NCBI RefSeq assembly: GCF_005930475.1
Contig: NZ_SJEW01000024.1
Location: 1 to 64,000, forward strand
Direction of reading: 5' to 3'
Origin: Modestobacter altitudinis
GTDB lineage: Bacteria > Actinomycetota > Actinomycetes > Mycobacteriales > Geodermatophilaceae
Length of the DNA: 64,000 nucleotides
This document shows positions 40,401 to 46,960 of this stretch, piece after piece; position 1 is the first letter of the stretch; every line of letters starts with the position of its first letter. The position numbers were made by a program, and so were the translations under genes. Below the pieces are notes generated by a model. It had not been told where the DNA came from and did no database searches. It saw only the letters and a list, made by a program, of their open reading frames with translations.

Positions 40401-41598
40401 CGCCCGGGATGCCGCCGCCCTCCCGCACTGCGGCACCGCCGTCGGTCGGGACGACGCGCACCGGACCCTGCGGCTGCTGGCCCGGCTCGGTGCCGAGGTC
40501 GACCGCCGCCGGGTCGACGGCCCGGCGCCGGACGCGCCGCTGCTGCTGGTGCTCGTCGACGGCCACGAGAGCCTGGTGGCACAGCTGGAGGAGACCGAAC
40601 CGGCCACCGGTGCCACCGGTCTGCTGCGCCTGGTGCGGGAGGGCGCCGCGGTGGGGGTCACCGTGCTGCTCACCGCGGACCGCGCCGTGCCCGGCAGCAG
40701 GCTGGCCGGCGCCGTCCGCAACCGGCTGGTCCTGCCGCTGCCCGATCGCGCCGACTACGCGGTGGCGGGGGTCCCGGCGCGGGCGGTCCCCGGCTCCCGT
40801 CCACCGGGCCGGGCCCTGGTCGGCGAGGACGCGGTAGAGGGTCAGGTGGCGCTGCCCCGGGAGCCGTGCACGCCGCTGTCCGAAGCGGCGCACGCCGGGT
40901 CGCCCGCCGCTCCCATCCGGGTCGCGGTGCTGCCGCCCGATCCCGAGCTGGCGCTCCCCGCCGTCGGCGACGTCTCCCCCGTCGGTGAGCTCTGGCTGCC
41001 GCTCGGCCCGGGTGGTGACGACGGCACGCCGCTGGGCATCGACCTGTGCCGGGCCGGTGGCCTGCTCGTCGTCGGCCCGCCCGGCAGTGGGCGCTCCAGC
41101 GCACTGCACGCGTTCGCCCGGCACTGCGCAGCCGCCGGCGCCCCGGTGGCGGAGCTGGGGCCGGCGCCCGGGTCCCACCCGGCCGCTGGAGGCACGCCCG
41201 TCCAGCTCGACCGTCGGGACGCAGAGGCGCTCCGGGCCTGGATCACCGGTCAGGACGGACGTCGGCCCGTGCTCGCCGTCGTCGACGACCTCGCGACGCT
41301 GCCGGAGCCGGTGGCCGACCTGCTGTCGACACCGCTCCCGCCGCCGGGCCTGCTGGTCGTGCTCGGGGCCGGCACCGCGGCGGAGCTGGGCGGGTCCTTC
41401 CGCGGTCCGGCGGTCGCCCTGCGCCGGCACCGGACAGCCCTGCTGCTGCGCCCCGCCGCGGGGGACGCCGAGCTGTTCGGGCTGCGCACCCCACGCAGCC
41501 CGCTGCCGCCGCGTCCCGGCGCCGGCTGGCTGGTGACACCGACCGCGGTCACCCGGGTCCAGGTCGCCCGGCATCGCCGGCCGGCCGGGTCGGCGTGA
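37435..41598 (+). CDS. essC: FHA-FtsK/SpoIIIE type VII secretion ATPase (EssC/EccC-like)
   Basis: A 1387-residue membrane ATPase. Order: a ubiquitin-like or small N-terminal domain (residues 1-90); FHA domain (about 100-200) with LGRGAGCGLPIADPDVSRRH and LGSSNGTTL, the phosphothreonine-binding motifs; two transmembrane helices (about 245-290); then three FtsK/SpoIIIE ATPase modules. Module 1 is intact: TTGSGKSELL (about residue 630) and LVIVVDEFATL. Modules 2 and 3 have Arg for the Walker Lys: GPRSGRTTAL (about 950) and GPPGSGRSSAL (about 1212), so probably bind but do not hydrolyse well. This matches EssC of type VIIb systems fused with FHA. It faces the WXG100 gene. No other type VII genes are present here. 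Confidence 0.9.
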   Translation: MPVPSPRGPDPDPVCDRSWTLWSPDAAVDVEVRAPEGGVLADVLDAMSRGLGLPEVRLWAGSVELPPHTPLASPVLRHGAVLGLGRPGPREASGAGSGALELHVVGGPDAGRTLPLGQGQLVLGRGAGCGLPIADPDVSRRHAVVSVAAGRVTVADLGSSNGTTLSDGAAPAGPVGPLGREWPVEGVLRLGSSALRLTGPRGAPLEQLTTAGGRRLLRPLSTPPRTPRTAVVRLPSPPTRGPRRRLGWVAVALPAVGGLLMAWLMSAPQFLFFALLGPLVAVAGWASDRVTGRRTHRRATADHALAQALADSQLDAAVGADLTDRDDDQPDPARLAAAARRRCSPLWSRSADPDGLTVRLGTGTGPTGVVRVDPDGSSTAAVAEHVPVPLPLTGTGGLGIVGPRGPVLGIARSVLSQLAVLASPAQVDVVLVCRPERAAEWAWARWLPHLHTVALPGDEVPARLLDPAGTAGAAPCTVVVLDGPVEPPLAEALARGADRLVRLDLAGSEAALALPAAARLEVTGETGTSGTLRAPGLDQERVFVLDAVSEATAAGIARDLAGLTVPAPAGALPAGARLLDLPTTGLGLSDGGEAVGTWSRHRDRLLAVLGSTGPEPLGIDVVSDGPHALVAGTTGSGKSELLQTLVASLALHHPPDRCSFLLVDYKGGAAFGEASALPHTVGVLTDLDHQSTARALRSLSAELTRRERLLAHHRARDLADLPDTVTVSRLVIVVDEFATLAEELPGFVTGLVGIAQRGRSLGVHLVLATQRPAGVLSPEIRANTSLRICLRTTDETDARDVLGSTVAAHLPVDRPGRAYLRTGSAPPVLFQVARVSGGQVAGSAAVTARRRPWPPVPEVPPHAPADPGATSDLRRLVGALGDRVRSAGLHPVDRPWLPPLPDQLAATALDRWAAGGHPTQLRIGLLDFPDAQLQAPLELDLATAGGWLVVGGPRSGRTTALRTVLAEAVHQLPPSRLHVHVLDHGGGALARDAAALPHCGTAVGRDDAHRTLRLLARLGAEVDRRRVDGPAPDAPLLLVLVDGHESLVAQLEETEPATGATGLLRLVREGAAVGVTVLLTADRAVPGSRLAGAVRNRLVLPLPDRADYAVAGVPARAVPGSRPPGRALVGEDAVEGQVALPREPCTPLSEAAHAGSPAAPIRVAVLPPDPELALPAVGDVSPVGELWLPLGPGGDDGTPLGIDLCRAGGLLVVGPPGSGRSSALHAFARHCAAAGAPVAELGPAPGSHPAAGGTPVQLDRRDAEALRAWITGQDGRRPVLAVVDDLATLPEPVADLLSTPLPPPGLLVVLGAGTAAELGGSFRGPAVALRRHRTALLLRPAAGDAELFGLRTPRSPLPPRPGAGWLVTPTAVTRVQVARHRRPAGSA

Positions 41599-41639
41599 GC
41601 TGGGTCAGCGCACTGCCCCGGCCGCCGCGGGACCTCGAC

Positions 41640-42143
41640 TCAGAGGAGCTCGAGCGCCGGGCCGATCTCCTGGGTGGCGTACCAGGCCAACTCGTGGCCC
41701 TCCGCCTGGTCGACGACGAACTGGGCGTCCTCGCTGCCCAGGTCGGCCTCCAGCACGACGTTCACCGCGGACCGGACGTCCTCCTCCGCCTCACCGACGT
41801 CGATGTGGGCACTCGCGACGTCGGCGAGCGCGACATCGGCCGTGGTGCGTGCCGCACCGGCGTCGGCGGCGTCGTCCTGGATCGGCGTGACCGAGGCGTC
41901 CGGGACGTCGGCCGCCAGCACGACCCGCCGGCGGGCCGCCGTCGGGTCGGCGTCCATGAGCCGCAGACTCGCCCGGGCCGCCGCGATCAGGGCGGCGTAC
42001 TCGAGCTCCTCGTCACCGTCGCTGAGCTCGTAGAAGCTCCGCAGCTGCGGTGTGACCGTGAAGACCGTCAGCGGTCCCTCCAGTCGGCCCTGGTCGAGCA
42101 ACCGCTGCAGCACGGTCGTCGTGGCCGGCAGGTACACGCGCAC
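41640..42143 (-). CDS. DUF6912 family protein
   Basis: A 167-residue cytoplasmic protein of a family common in actinobacteria (DUF6912 by resemblance). It starts VRVYLPATTTVLQRLLDQG, then LEYAALIAAARASLRLMDAD and RRRVVLAADVPD, and ends with an acidic region and AEGHELAWYATQEIGPALEL. No catalytic motif. GTG 42143 has AGGGAGGCG nine bases upstream; a longer open frame runs into Arg-rich sequence and was rejected. Converges on the EssC-like gene with 41 bases between. Function unknown. Confidence 0.82.
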   Translation of the reverse strand: MRVYLPATTTVLQRLLDQGRLEGPLTVFTVTPQLRSFYELSDGDEELEYAALIAAARASLRLMDADPTAARRRVVLAADVPDASVTPIQDDAADAGAARTTADVALADVASAHIDVGEAEEDVRSAVNVVLEADLGSEDAQFVVDQAEGHELAWYATQEIGPALELL

Positions 42144-42287
42144 CCGGTTCGCCTCCCTCTGTCGTCGGACAGCGACCGTAACGTCGCCGGCCCGCCGATC
42201 TTCCCGGCCCGGGTCCGCGGCACCGCGCTCGACCGACGGCAGGTCGCGTGGTGCGAACACGGGGCGCGGGCGGCAGGGGTCCCCCCG
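42144..42287 (-). promoter_or_regulatory. Spacer between the DGAT and DUF6912 genes
   Basis: 144 bases with no gene. It carries the DUF6912 ribosome-binding site (AGGGAGGCG); no terminator stem longer than 6 bp or clear promoter was recognised. Confidence 0.3.
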
Positions 42288-43685
42288 TCAGGCCGCCAGC
42301 TCCACGAGGTAGGCGACCTCCTGCTCGATCAGGTCGGCGAGGGCGTCGACGTCGCTGATGCTGTCCCGGTCGGCGTTCAGGCTGACGTACACGGTGCCGT
42401 CGTAGCTGGTCATGCCGATGGCCAGCCCCTGGCCCCGCGCCAGCGGCACGACCGGGAACACCTCGAGCATCCGGGCGCCGCCGGCGTACAGCGGGACCTG
42501 CGGCCCCGGCACGTTGGTGACGACCAGGTTGAACAGCCGACGGGACAGGCCGCTGGCTGCCCGTGCGCCCAGGGCGTGCAGCGTCGGCGGCGCGAAGCCC
42601 GACAGGGCGCTCAGCGTGTCCGCACCCACCGACTTGCTGCTCGGGGCCAGACCGCGCATGGCGTAGCTGATCCGGGTCAGCCGCAAGCGGGGGTTGGGCT
42701 CACCCACGGGCAGGTCGACCAGGAAGGAGCGGACCTCGTTGGCGGCCGAGTCGTCCTCACCGCGGACCGACACCGGGACCAGGGCGCGCACCGAGGTGCT
42801 GCCCACCACCGGCTCACCGCGGGACAGCAGCCACTCCCGAAGCGCACCGGTCACCGAGGTGAGCAGGACGTCGTTGACCGTTCCGCCGTGCGCCTTGCGC
42901 ACCGCCCGGAGGTCCTCGAGCGAGGCCCGGGCCACCGCCACCCGACGCTGCCGCCCGATCGGGGCGTTCAGCGGGCTCATCGGGGCCGGGGACACCGCCG
43001 TCCGGGCGAGCGCCGTGACCACCCCGCCGGCGACGCCGACCCAGCGGCCGGCCGTGGCCCGCAGGTCTCCCGCGGCAGTGCGGGCGGTGTCGAGCACCGT
43101 CGAGGGCCGCTTGAGGTAGTCCTCCCACGCCTCCCACACCAGAGCCGCCGGGCCGGGTGGCCGGCGCGGGCGCCACTCCTCGGCCGACTCCGGCAGGGAC
43201 CGGACGGCGTCGGGTTCCGGATCGAGGATGACCTGACCGATGTCGATCGCGCCGAGGCCGTCGACCAGGGCGGGATGGGTCTTGGTCACCACGGCCGTGC
43301 GGTCGCCGGCGAGACCCTCGACGAGGTACATCTCCCACAGCGGGCGGCTGTGGTCCAGCGGTCGTGCGGTGAGCCGGGCGACCAGGTCCAGCAGCTGCTC
43401 CTCAGTGCCCGGGCGGGGCAGCGCGGAGCGGCGGACGTGGTAGGTGATGTCGAAGTCCGGGTCGTCGACCCAGGCCGGGTTGGCGAGGTGACCGGGCACC
43501 TCGACGACCTTCTGCCGGTACCGGGGCACCAGGGGCAGTCGGGTGCGCACCAGCTCGATCAGCGTCTCGTGGTCCAGACCGCCGTCGGGACGGTCCAGCA
43601 CGATGACCCCGCCGACGTGCATCGGCGTGCCAGGTTCCTCCAGGTAGAGGAAGGAGGCATCCAGTGCGGTGAGTCGTTCGACCAA
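42288..43685 (-). CDS. WS/DGAT-family acyltransferase with altered HHxxxDG motif
   Basis: A 465-residue member of the wax ester synthase/diacylglycerol acyltransferase family, which make triacylglycerol or wax esters from acyl-CoA. It begins LVERLTALDASFLYLEEP as family members do; VTKTHPALVDGLGA is the active-site region and LFNLVVTNVPGPQVPLYAGG the conserved PLW-NVPGP block. The active site reads HPxxxDG: the second His, the general base, is Pro. TTG 43685 has GAGGGAGGT at ideal spacing and is preferred; GTG 43700 is five codons longer. Either the protein uses another base, or it is a non-catalytic paralogue. Single gene. Confidence 0.87.
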   Translation of the reverse strand: MVERLTALDASFLYLEEPGTPMHVGGVIVLDRPDGGLDHETLIELVRTRLPLVPRYRQKVVEVPGHLANPAWVDDPDFDITYHVRRSALPRPGTEEQLLDLVARLTARPLDHSRPLWEMYLVEGLAGDRTAVVTKTHPALVDGLGAIDIGQVILDPEPDAVRSLPESAEEWRPRRPPGPAALVWEAWEDYLKRPSTVLDTARTAAGDLRATAGRWVGVAGGVVTALARTAVSPAPMSPLNAPIGRQRRVAVARASLEDLRAVRKAHGGTVNDVLLTSVTGALREWLLSRGEPVVGSTSVRALVPVSVRGEDDSAANEVRSFLVDLPVGEPNPRLRLTRISYAMRGLAPSSKSVGADTLSALSGFAPPTLHALGARAASGLSRRLFNLVVTNVPGPQVPLYAGGARMLEVFPVVPLARGQGLAIGMTSYDGTVYVSLNADRDSISDVDALADLIEQEVAYLVELAA

Positions 43686-43723
43686 CGTGACCTCCCTCAC
43701 TGAGCGTCGTCACACGCTACGTC

Positions 43724-43751
43724 GGGGCGGCGGGGCCGCACACCCCGCCCC
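43724..43751 (-). terminator. Hairpin after the CpaE-like gene
   Basis: GGGGCGG (43724-43730) and CCGCCCC (43745-43751) form a 7-bp stem, 13 bases past the stop of the CpaE-like gene, with C-rich loop. Confidence 0.5.
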
Positions 43752-43764
43752 CTCCCCGGCCGGG

Positions 43765-45045
43765 TCAGCGGAGCCGGCGGGCCCGTCTGCCGGCCGGCTC
43801 CGGTACGCCGGCCAGCTCGGCGGCGAGCGACCGCAGCGCCGGGCGCAGTGCCGAGTGCGGAGCGACCTCGGCGAGCGTGCGCCCCGCGGCGAGCGCCGCA
43901 TCGGTCGCCCTGCGGTCGGCCGGCAGGAAGGCCCGCACCTCCCGTCCGGTGAAGCGGCCGAGCGCCGCGGCGATCTCCTGCCGGGCGTCGCCGGGGACCG
44001 GCCCGCGGCGGACCTGGTTCACCACGACGACCGGCTCGACCTCGGGCAGCACGTCGCGGAGCTCGGCCAGCGCCCGGACCGTGCGCTGCAACGCAACCGG
44101 GTCGGCACCGCTGACGCAGACCACGTCGTCGGCGGACTCCAGCACCGTCAGCGTCGCCCCGTTGCGGCGCGGGGCCGCGGTGTCGAAGGAGAGCTCCTCG
44201 TCCTCCTCGACGGCGAAGGCGCAGTCCACGACGGTCAGCGCGGCCAGCCGACGGGCCTCCTCCAGCACCACCTCCACGGCGCGCGGTCGCAGCTCCGGCC
44301 ACCGGTCGGCGCGAGCCAGCCCGGTGAGGACCCGCAGGTGCGGGTTCACCGACCAGGCCAACCGGGCCAGTGCCGCCCGGTCGAGCGTGCCGGCGGCCGC
44401 CTGCCGGGCCGCCGCCGCCACCCCGGGTGACTCGTCGAGCAGGCCCAGCACCTGGGCGACGACCCCGCCGTAGACGTCGGCGTCCACCAGCAGCGTCGAC
44501 AGCTCCAGGCGGGCCGCCTCATCGGCCAGACCGACGGCGACGGTGGTGCGTCCCGGCGCGCCGGTCGGGCCCCAGACGGCCACCACCCGCCCAGGCCCGG
44601 CAGGTTCCGCCTCGGCCTCGGGCGGCAGACCGAGGGCGGGCAGCGCGGCGCGCGGGTCGGCGACGTCGTGACCGGCGGCCGGGACGCCGGTCACCGCCTC
44701 GCGCAGAGCCCGGGCGATCTGCTCGGGCTCGGCGTCGGCCGGCAGCACGCGGACCACGCCGAGCTGCCGCAGCCGGTCGGCTGCCCGGGTGTCACCGGGC
44801 TCCACCAGCCCCACGACGGCGACGCCTGCCGCGTGCAACCGGGCCACCGCGGAGCCGTCGAGCCGGCGCAGCTCCGCCGACAGCAGCGCGGCCTGGCCGG
44901 TGCCCGTCGTGGCGGCGGCCAGCAGCTCGGCGACGTCGACACACCGCCGGACGACGGTGACCCCGTGGTCCTCGCGGTCGAGCGCCCCGACCAGCTCGGA
45001 CTCCCACGCCGCCCCGGTGACGGCGGTGAAGACCTGCAGCGCCAT
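43765..45045 (-). CDS. CpaE-like MinD-family ATPase
   Basis: A 426-residue protein like the pilus/Flp localisation ATPase CpaE: an N-terminal receiver-like domain (residues 1-125) without clear phosphoacceptor, then a ParA/MinD fold. The Walker A loop is VWGPTGAPGRTTVAVGLADE, a MinD-type loop with Arg for the usual second Lys; LLVDADVYGG is the switch/Walker A' region and VVVVNQVRRG a later MinD element. It overlaps the CpaB-like stop by one base (TGATG). No pilin, CpaF, TadB/C or prepilin peptidase gene is nearby, so the pair is orphan here. It may place a secretion or pilus machine whose other genes lie elsewhere. Confidence 0.82.
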   Translation of the reverse strand: MALQVFTAVTGAAWESELVGALDREDHGVTVVRRCVDVAELLAAATTGTGQAALLSAELRRLDGSAVARLHAAGVAVVGLVEPGDTRAADRLRQLGVVRVLPADAEPEQIARALREAVTGVPAAGHDVADPRAALPALGLPPEAEAEPAGPGRVVAVWGPTGAPGRTTVAVGLADEAARLELSTLLVDADVYGGVVAQVLGLLDESPGVAAAARQAAAGTLDRAALARLAWSVNPHLRVLTGLARADRWPELRPRAVEVVLEEARRLAALTVVDCAFAVEEDEELSFDTAAPRRNGATLTVLESADDVVCVSGADPVALQRTVRALAELRDVLPEVEPVVVVNQVRRGPVPGDARQEIAAALGRFTGREVRAFLPADRRATDAALAAGRTLAEVAPHSALRPALRSLAAELAGVPEPAGRRARRLR

Positions 45046-45812
45046 CAGCCGGTCGGTCCGGTCGGGCTGCTGCCCGTCGTGGACCCGGTCGGGCCGGCGC
45101 CCGCCGGGGCGGAGCCCGCGCCGTTCCCGGCGTCCACGGACTCCCGGACGACCACCACCAGCCCGCGGCCACCGATGGCCCCGAGCACGTCGGCGGCGTC
45201 CTCGCCCGCCACCGCGACGACGACCTGGACGGTGGTCGTCGCGGTGGAGAGCACCCCGTCGCCGCGACCGGTGACCGCCTGCACGGGGGCGGCGGACACC
45301 ACCAGGTCGACGTCCCCACCGGTCTGAGCCGTGGCACCGACGGCGGGGTCCGCAACGGCGTACACGTCGACGACCTGCCCCCGGGTCAGACCGGGTGGGA
45401 CGTAGCCCGCCTGGACCGGGAGGGCGAGCTGCACCAGGCCGGTCGCCTCCTCCAGCGCCGAGCGCGGGAGCAGCTCACCGGCCCGGACCGCCCGGCCCAG
45501 GACCCGGCCCTCGGGGCGCGTGCTGGTCGCCAGGTACTGCCCGGCGACGTCGTCCAGCCGTACCGACACCGCCACGAGGTCGTCCGCGTCGAGGACCGTG
45601 CCCGCGGCGAGGTCGCCGCCCGCCGACCAGACGGGGACCGTGGCGTCCGCGCCGGTGACCACCCGGGCACCCAGCAACACCGATCCCAGCACGAGGAGCA
45701 CGCCGAGGACGAGCCGCAGGTCCAGCCAGCGGGGTGGGCGCACCCGCCGCGGCACCGGGCTCGGGGTCGCCTCGGTGCGGCCGGCGGGCGGTGCCGCGGT
45801 GGTCGCGCTCAT
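45045..45812 (-). CDS. CpaB/RcpC-like SAF domain membrane protein
   Basis: A 255-residue protein with a short cytoplasmic tail, one transmembrane helix (LRLVLGVLLVLGSVLLGARVV, about residues 30-50) and an external SAF domain: PVWSAGGDLAAGTVLDADDL, GRVLGRAVRAGELLPRSALE. This is the architecture of CpaB/RcpC, which helps assemble Flp pilus secretins, but actinobacteria lack an outer membrane and SAF proteins there have no settled role. The C-terminus is a Gly/Ser/Pro/Thr tail. ATG 45812 was chosen because the hydrophobic helix follows at normal distance. Coupled to the CpaE-like gene by TGATG. It diverges from the HTH gene at 46014. Confidence 0.82.
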   Translation of the reverse strand: MSATTAAPPAGRTEATPSPVPRRVRPPRWLDLRLVLGVLLVLGSVLLGARVVTGADATVPVWSAGGDLAAGTVLDADDLVAVSVRLDDVAGQYLATSTRPEGRVLGRAVRAGELLPRSALEEATGLVQLALPVQAGYVPPGLTRGQVVDVYAVADPAVGATAQTGGDVDLVVSAAPVQAVTGRGDGVLSTATTTVQVVVAVAGEDAADVLGAIGGRGLVVVVRESVDAGNGAGSAPAGAGPTGSTTGSSPTGPTG

Positions 45813-46013
45813 CGGTCGGTCGCACCTCGCTCGATCTGTCCGCCACCGGCGTGCGGCGCACCGCCGGCCTCGCCCCGACCGGGCGCGGAAGGAGATCATG
45901 ACCGAGGGACCTGCTGCTGCGCAGCCGTTGTCCACACCTTCGGGTGGACGGCGCGGCCCGCTGTCACCCGGCTGCCACACTGGCGGGCACCTTCGACGGG
46001 AGAACACCGACCC
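45813..46013. promoter_or_regulatory. Divergent control region of the SAF and HTH genes
   Basis: 201 bases without a gene. TTGTCC near 45928 is a possible -35 and GCCACACTGG near 45973 a weak -10 for the HTH gene; GTCCAC/GTGGAC at about 45930-45948 forms a small hairpin. ACGGGAGAA (45996-46004) is the ribosome-binding site for ATG 46014. Confidence 0.4.
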
Positions 46014-46256
46014 ATGGCCACCCAGCGCTTCCTGACCCTCGACGACGTGGCGGAGATCCTCAACGTCTCGTGGTCGCAGGCCTACGCGCTGGTCCGTCGC
46101 AAGGAGCTGATCGCCATCCAGATCGGCGGGCGCGGTCAGTGGCGGGTCGAGAAGGACGAGCTGGAGCGGTTCATCCAGCAGAAGTACGCCGAGGCCCGGG
46201 CCACCACCGTGACCGAACCCGCGCCGGACGACGCCGAGGTCGACAGCCCGCACTGA
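46014..46256 (+). CDS. Helix-turn-helix regulator, MerR/excisionase type
   Basis: An 80-residue single-domain DNA-binding protein. FLTLDDVAEILNVSWSQAYA forms the helix-turn-helix and LVRRKELIAIQIGGRGQWRV the beta wing, a winged-helix of the excisionase/BldC-like type; a helix KDELERFIQQKYAEA follows. This small family is widespread in actinobacteria as a chromosomal regulator, not only in mobile elements, and no integrase is near. It diverges from the CpaB/CpaE-like operon, which it may control. A palindromic terminator (46260-46279) follows at once. Confidence 0.9.
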   Translation: MATQRFLTLDDVAEILNVSWSQAYALVRRKELIAIQIGGRGQWRVEKDELERFIQQKYAEARATTVTEPAPDDAEVDSPH

Positions 46257-46259
46257 CCG

Positions 46260-46279
46260 GGCGCCGCTGACCCGGCGCC
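46260..46279 (+). terminator. Hairpin after the HTH gene
   Basis: GGCGCCG (46260-46266) pairs with CGGCGCC (46273-46279), loop 6 bases, three bases past the stop. It could serve both convergent genes. Confidence 0.6.
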
Positions 46280-46296
46280 GGTGACGCAGCCGGTCG

Positions 46297-46866
46297 TCAG
46301 GGCCCGGCGGGCAACGACGTCCGCACGGCCACCACGGCCCGCACCGGCACGGCACGCACCGACGTCACCGCACCCCGGCGGCGCGGCTGGTCGAGCGGGT
46401 GCTCGGCGAGTTCCACGAAGTCCGCGCCGACCCGGTCGACGGTGCCGGCGAGCACCCCGCCGTCCTCGAGCAGACAGCTCACCGTCGCGCGGTCCCGGGC
46501 CAGCCCGCGCAGCGCTCGTCGCAGGTCCAGCCGCCGGGCCACCTCGCCGACGGGGACCGCCGCCGCGGTCACCGCCGCCAGACCCGCGACGGCACTCACC
46601 GCTCCCGCGGCCACGAGCACGTCCCGCCCCTGGCCGTCGACGAGCAGCAGCCAGTCAACGCCCACGTCGACCAGTCGGCCGGAGAGCTCGCCGGCACCCC
46701 GGCACCGCAGCGAGAGCTCCTGCCCGAGCGAACCCCGGAGCCGGTCGGCCAGCAGCACGCTGCCGTACTCGGCCCGCGCGCGGGACGACGCCTCGGCCAG
46801 CTCTGCGGCCGACTCCTCCTCCGCCGCCTGCGCCTCCAGATCGGCGAACAGCTGCTCCCAGCGCAT
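46297..46866 (-). CDS. Conserved actinobacterial hypothetical protein (189 residues)
   Basis: A 189-residue cytoplasmic protein. It begins MRWEQLFADLEAQAAEEESA with a helical, Glu/Ala-rich N-terminus, has LSLRCRGAGELSGRLVDVGV-type beta strands, DWLLLVDGQGRDVLVAAGAV and CLLEDGGVLAGTVDRVGADF near the end; the two halves look like LSm/SH3-like beta barrels, but no family is claimed. ATG 46866 is leaderless (TAGCCT seven bases upstream). It diverges from the LysM gene across 94 bases with a palindromic, AT-rich operator-like sequence. Confidence 0.8.
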   Translation of the reverse strand: MRWEQLFADLEAQAAEEESAAELAEASSRARAEYGSVLLADRLRGSLGQELSLRCRGAGELSGRLVDVGVDWLLLVDGQGRDVLVAAGAVSAVAGLAAVTAAAVPVGEVARRLDLRRALRGLARDRATVSCLLEDGGVLAGTVDRVGADFVELAEHPLDQPRRRGAVTSVRAVPVRAVVAVRTSLPAGP

Positions 46867-46960
46867 GACGACGAGGCTAGCCGTCCACAGATGCATGCAT
46901 TTGGTTGCGTTTGCTGTGGTTGGTGGTGTTTGGTCGTGCTCCGACACGCGAGGAGGACAC
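46867..46960. promoter_or_regulatory. AT-rich divergent promoter with palindromic operator
   Basis: Minus strand: TAGCCT (46879-46874), seven bases before ATG 46866. The 16-base near-palindrome CAGATGCATGCATTTG (46888-46903) lies at the edge of a GT-rich, low-GC patch (46888-46940), unusual for this window. CCACAG (46885-46890) and CTGTGG (46914-46919) form an inverted repeat around it. AGGAGG (46951-46956) is the ribosome-binding site for the LysM gene. Confidence 0.6.

Noticed and set aside
42288-43685. Calling the acyltransferase gene a pseudogene
   Set aside because: The frame is full length with a good start signal and all other conserved blocks; only one active-site residue differs.
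46014-46256. Excisionase-like protein as a sign of a mobile element
   Set aside because: No integrase, attachment repeats, tRNA gene or composition change is near. Small winged-helix proteins of this type are common chromosomal regulators in actinobacteria.
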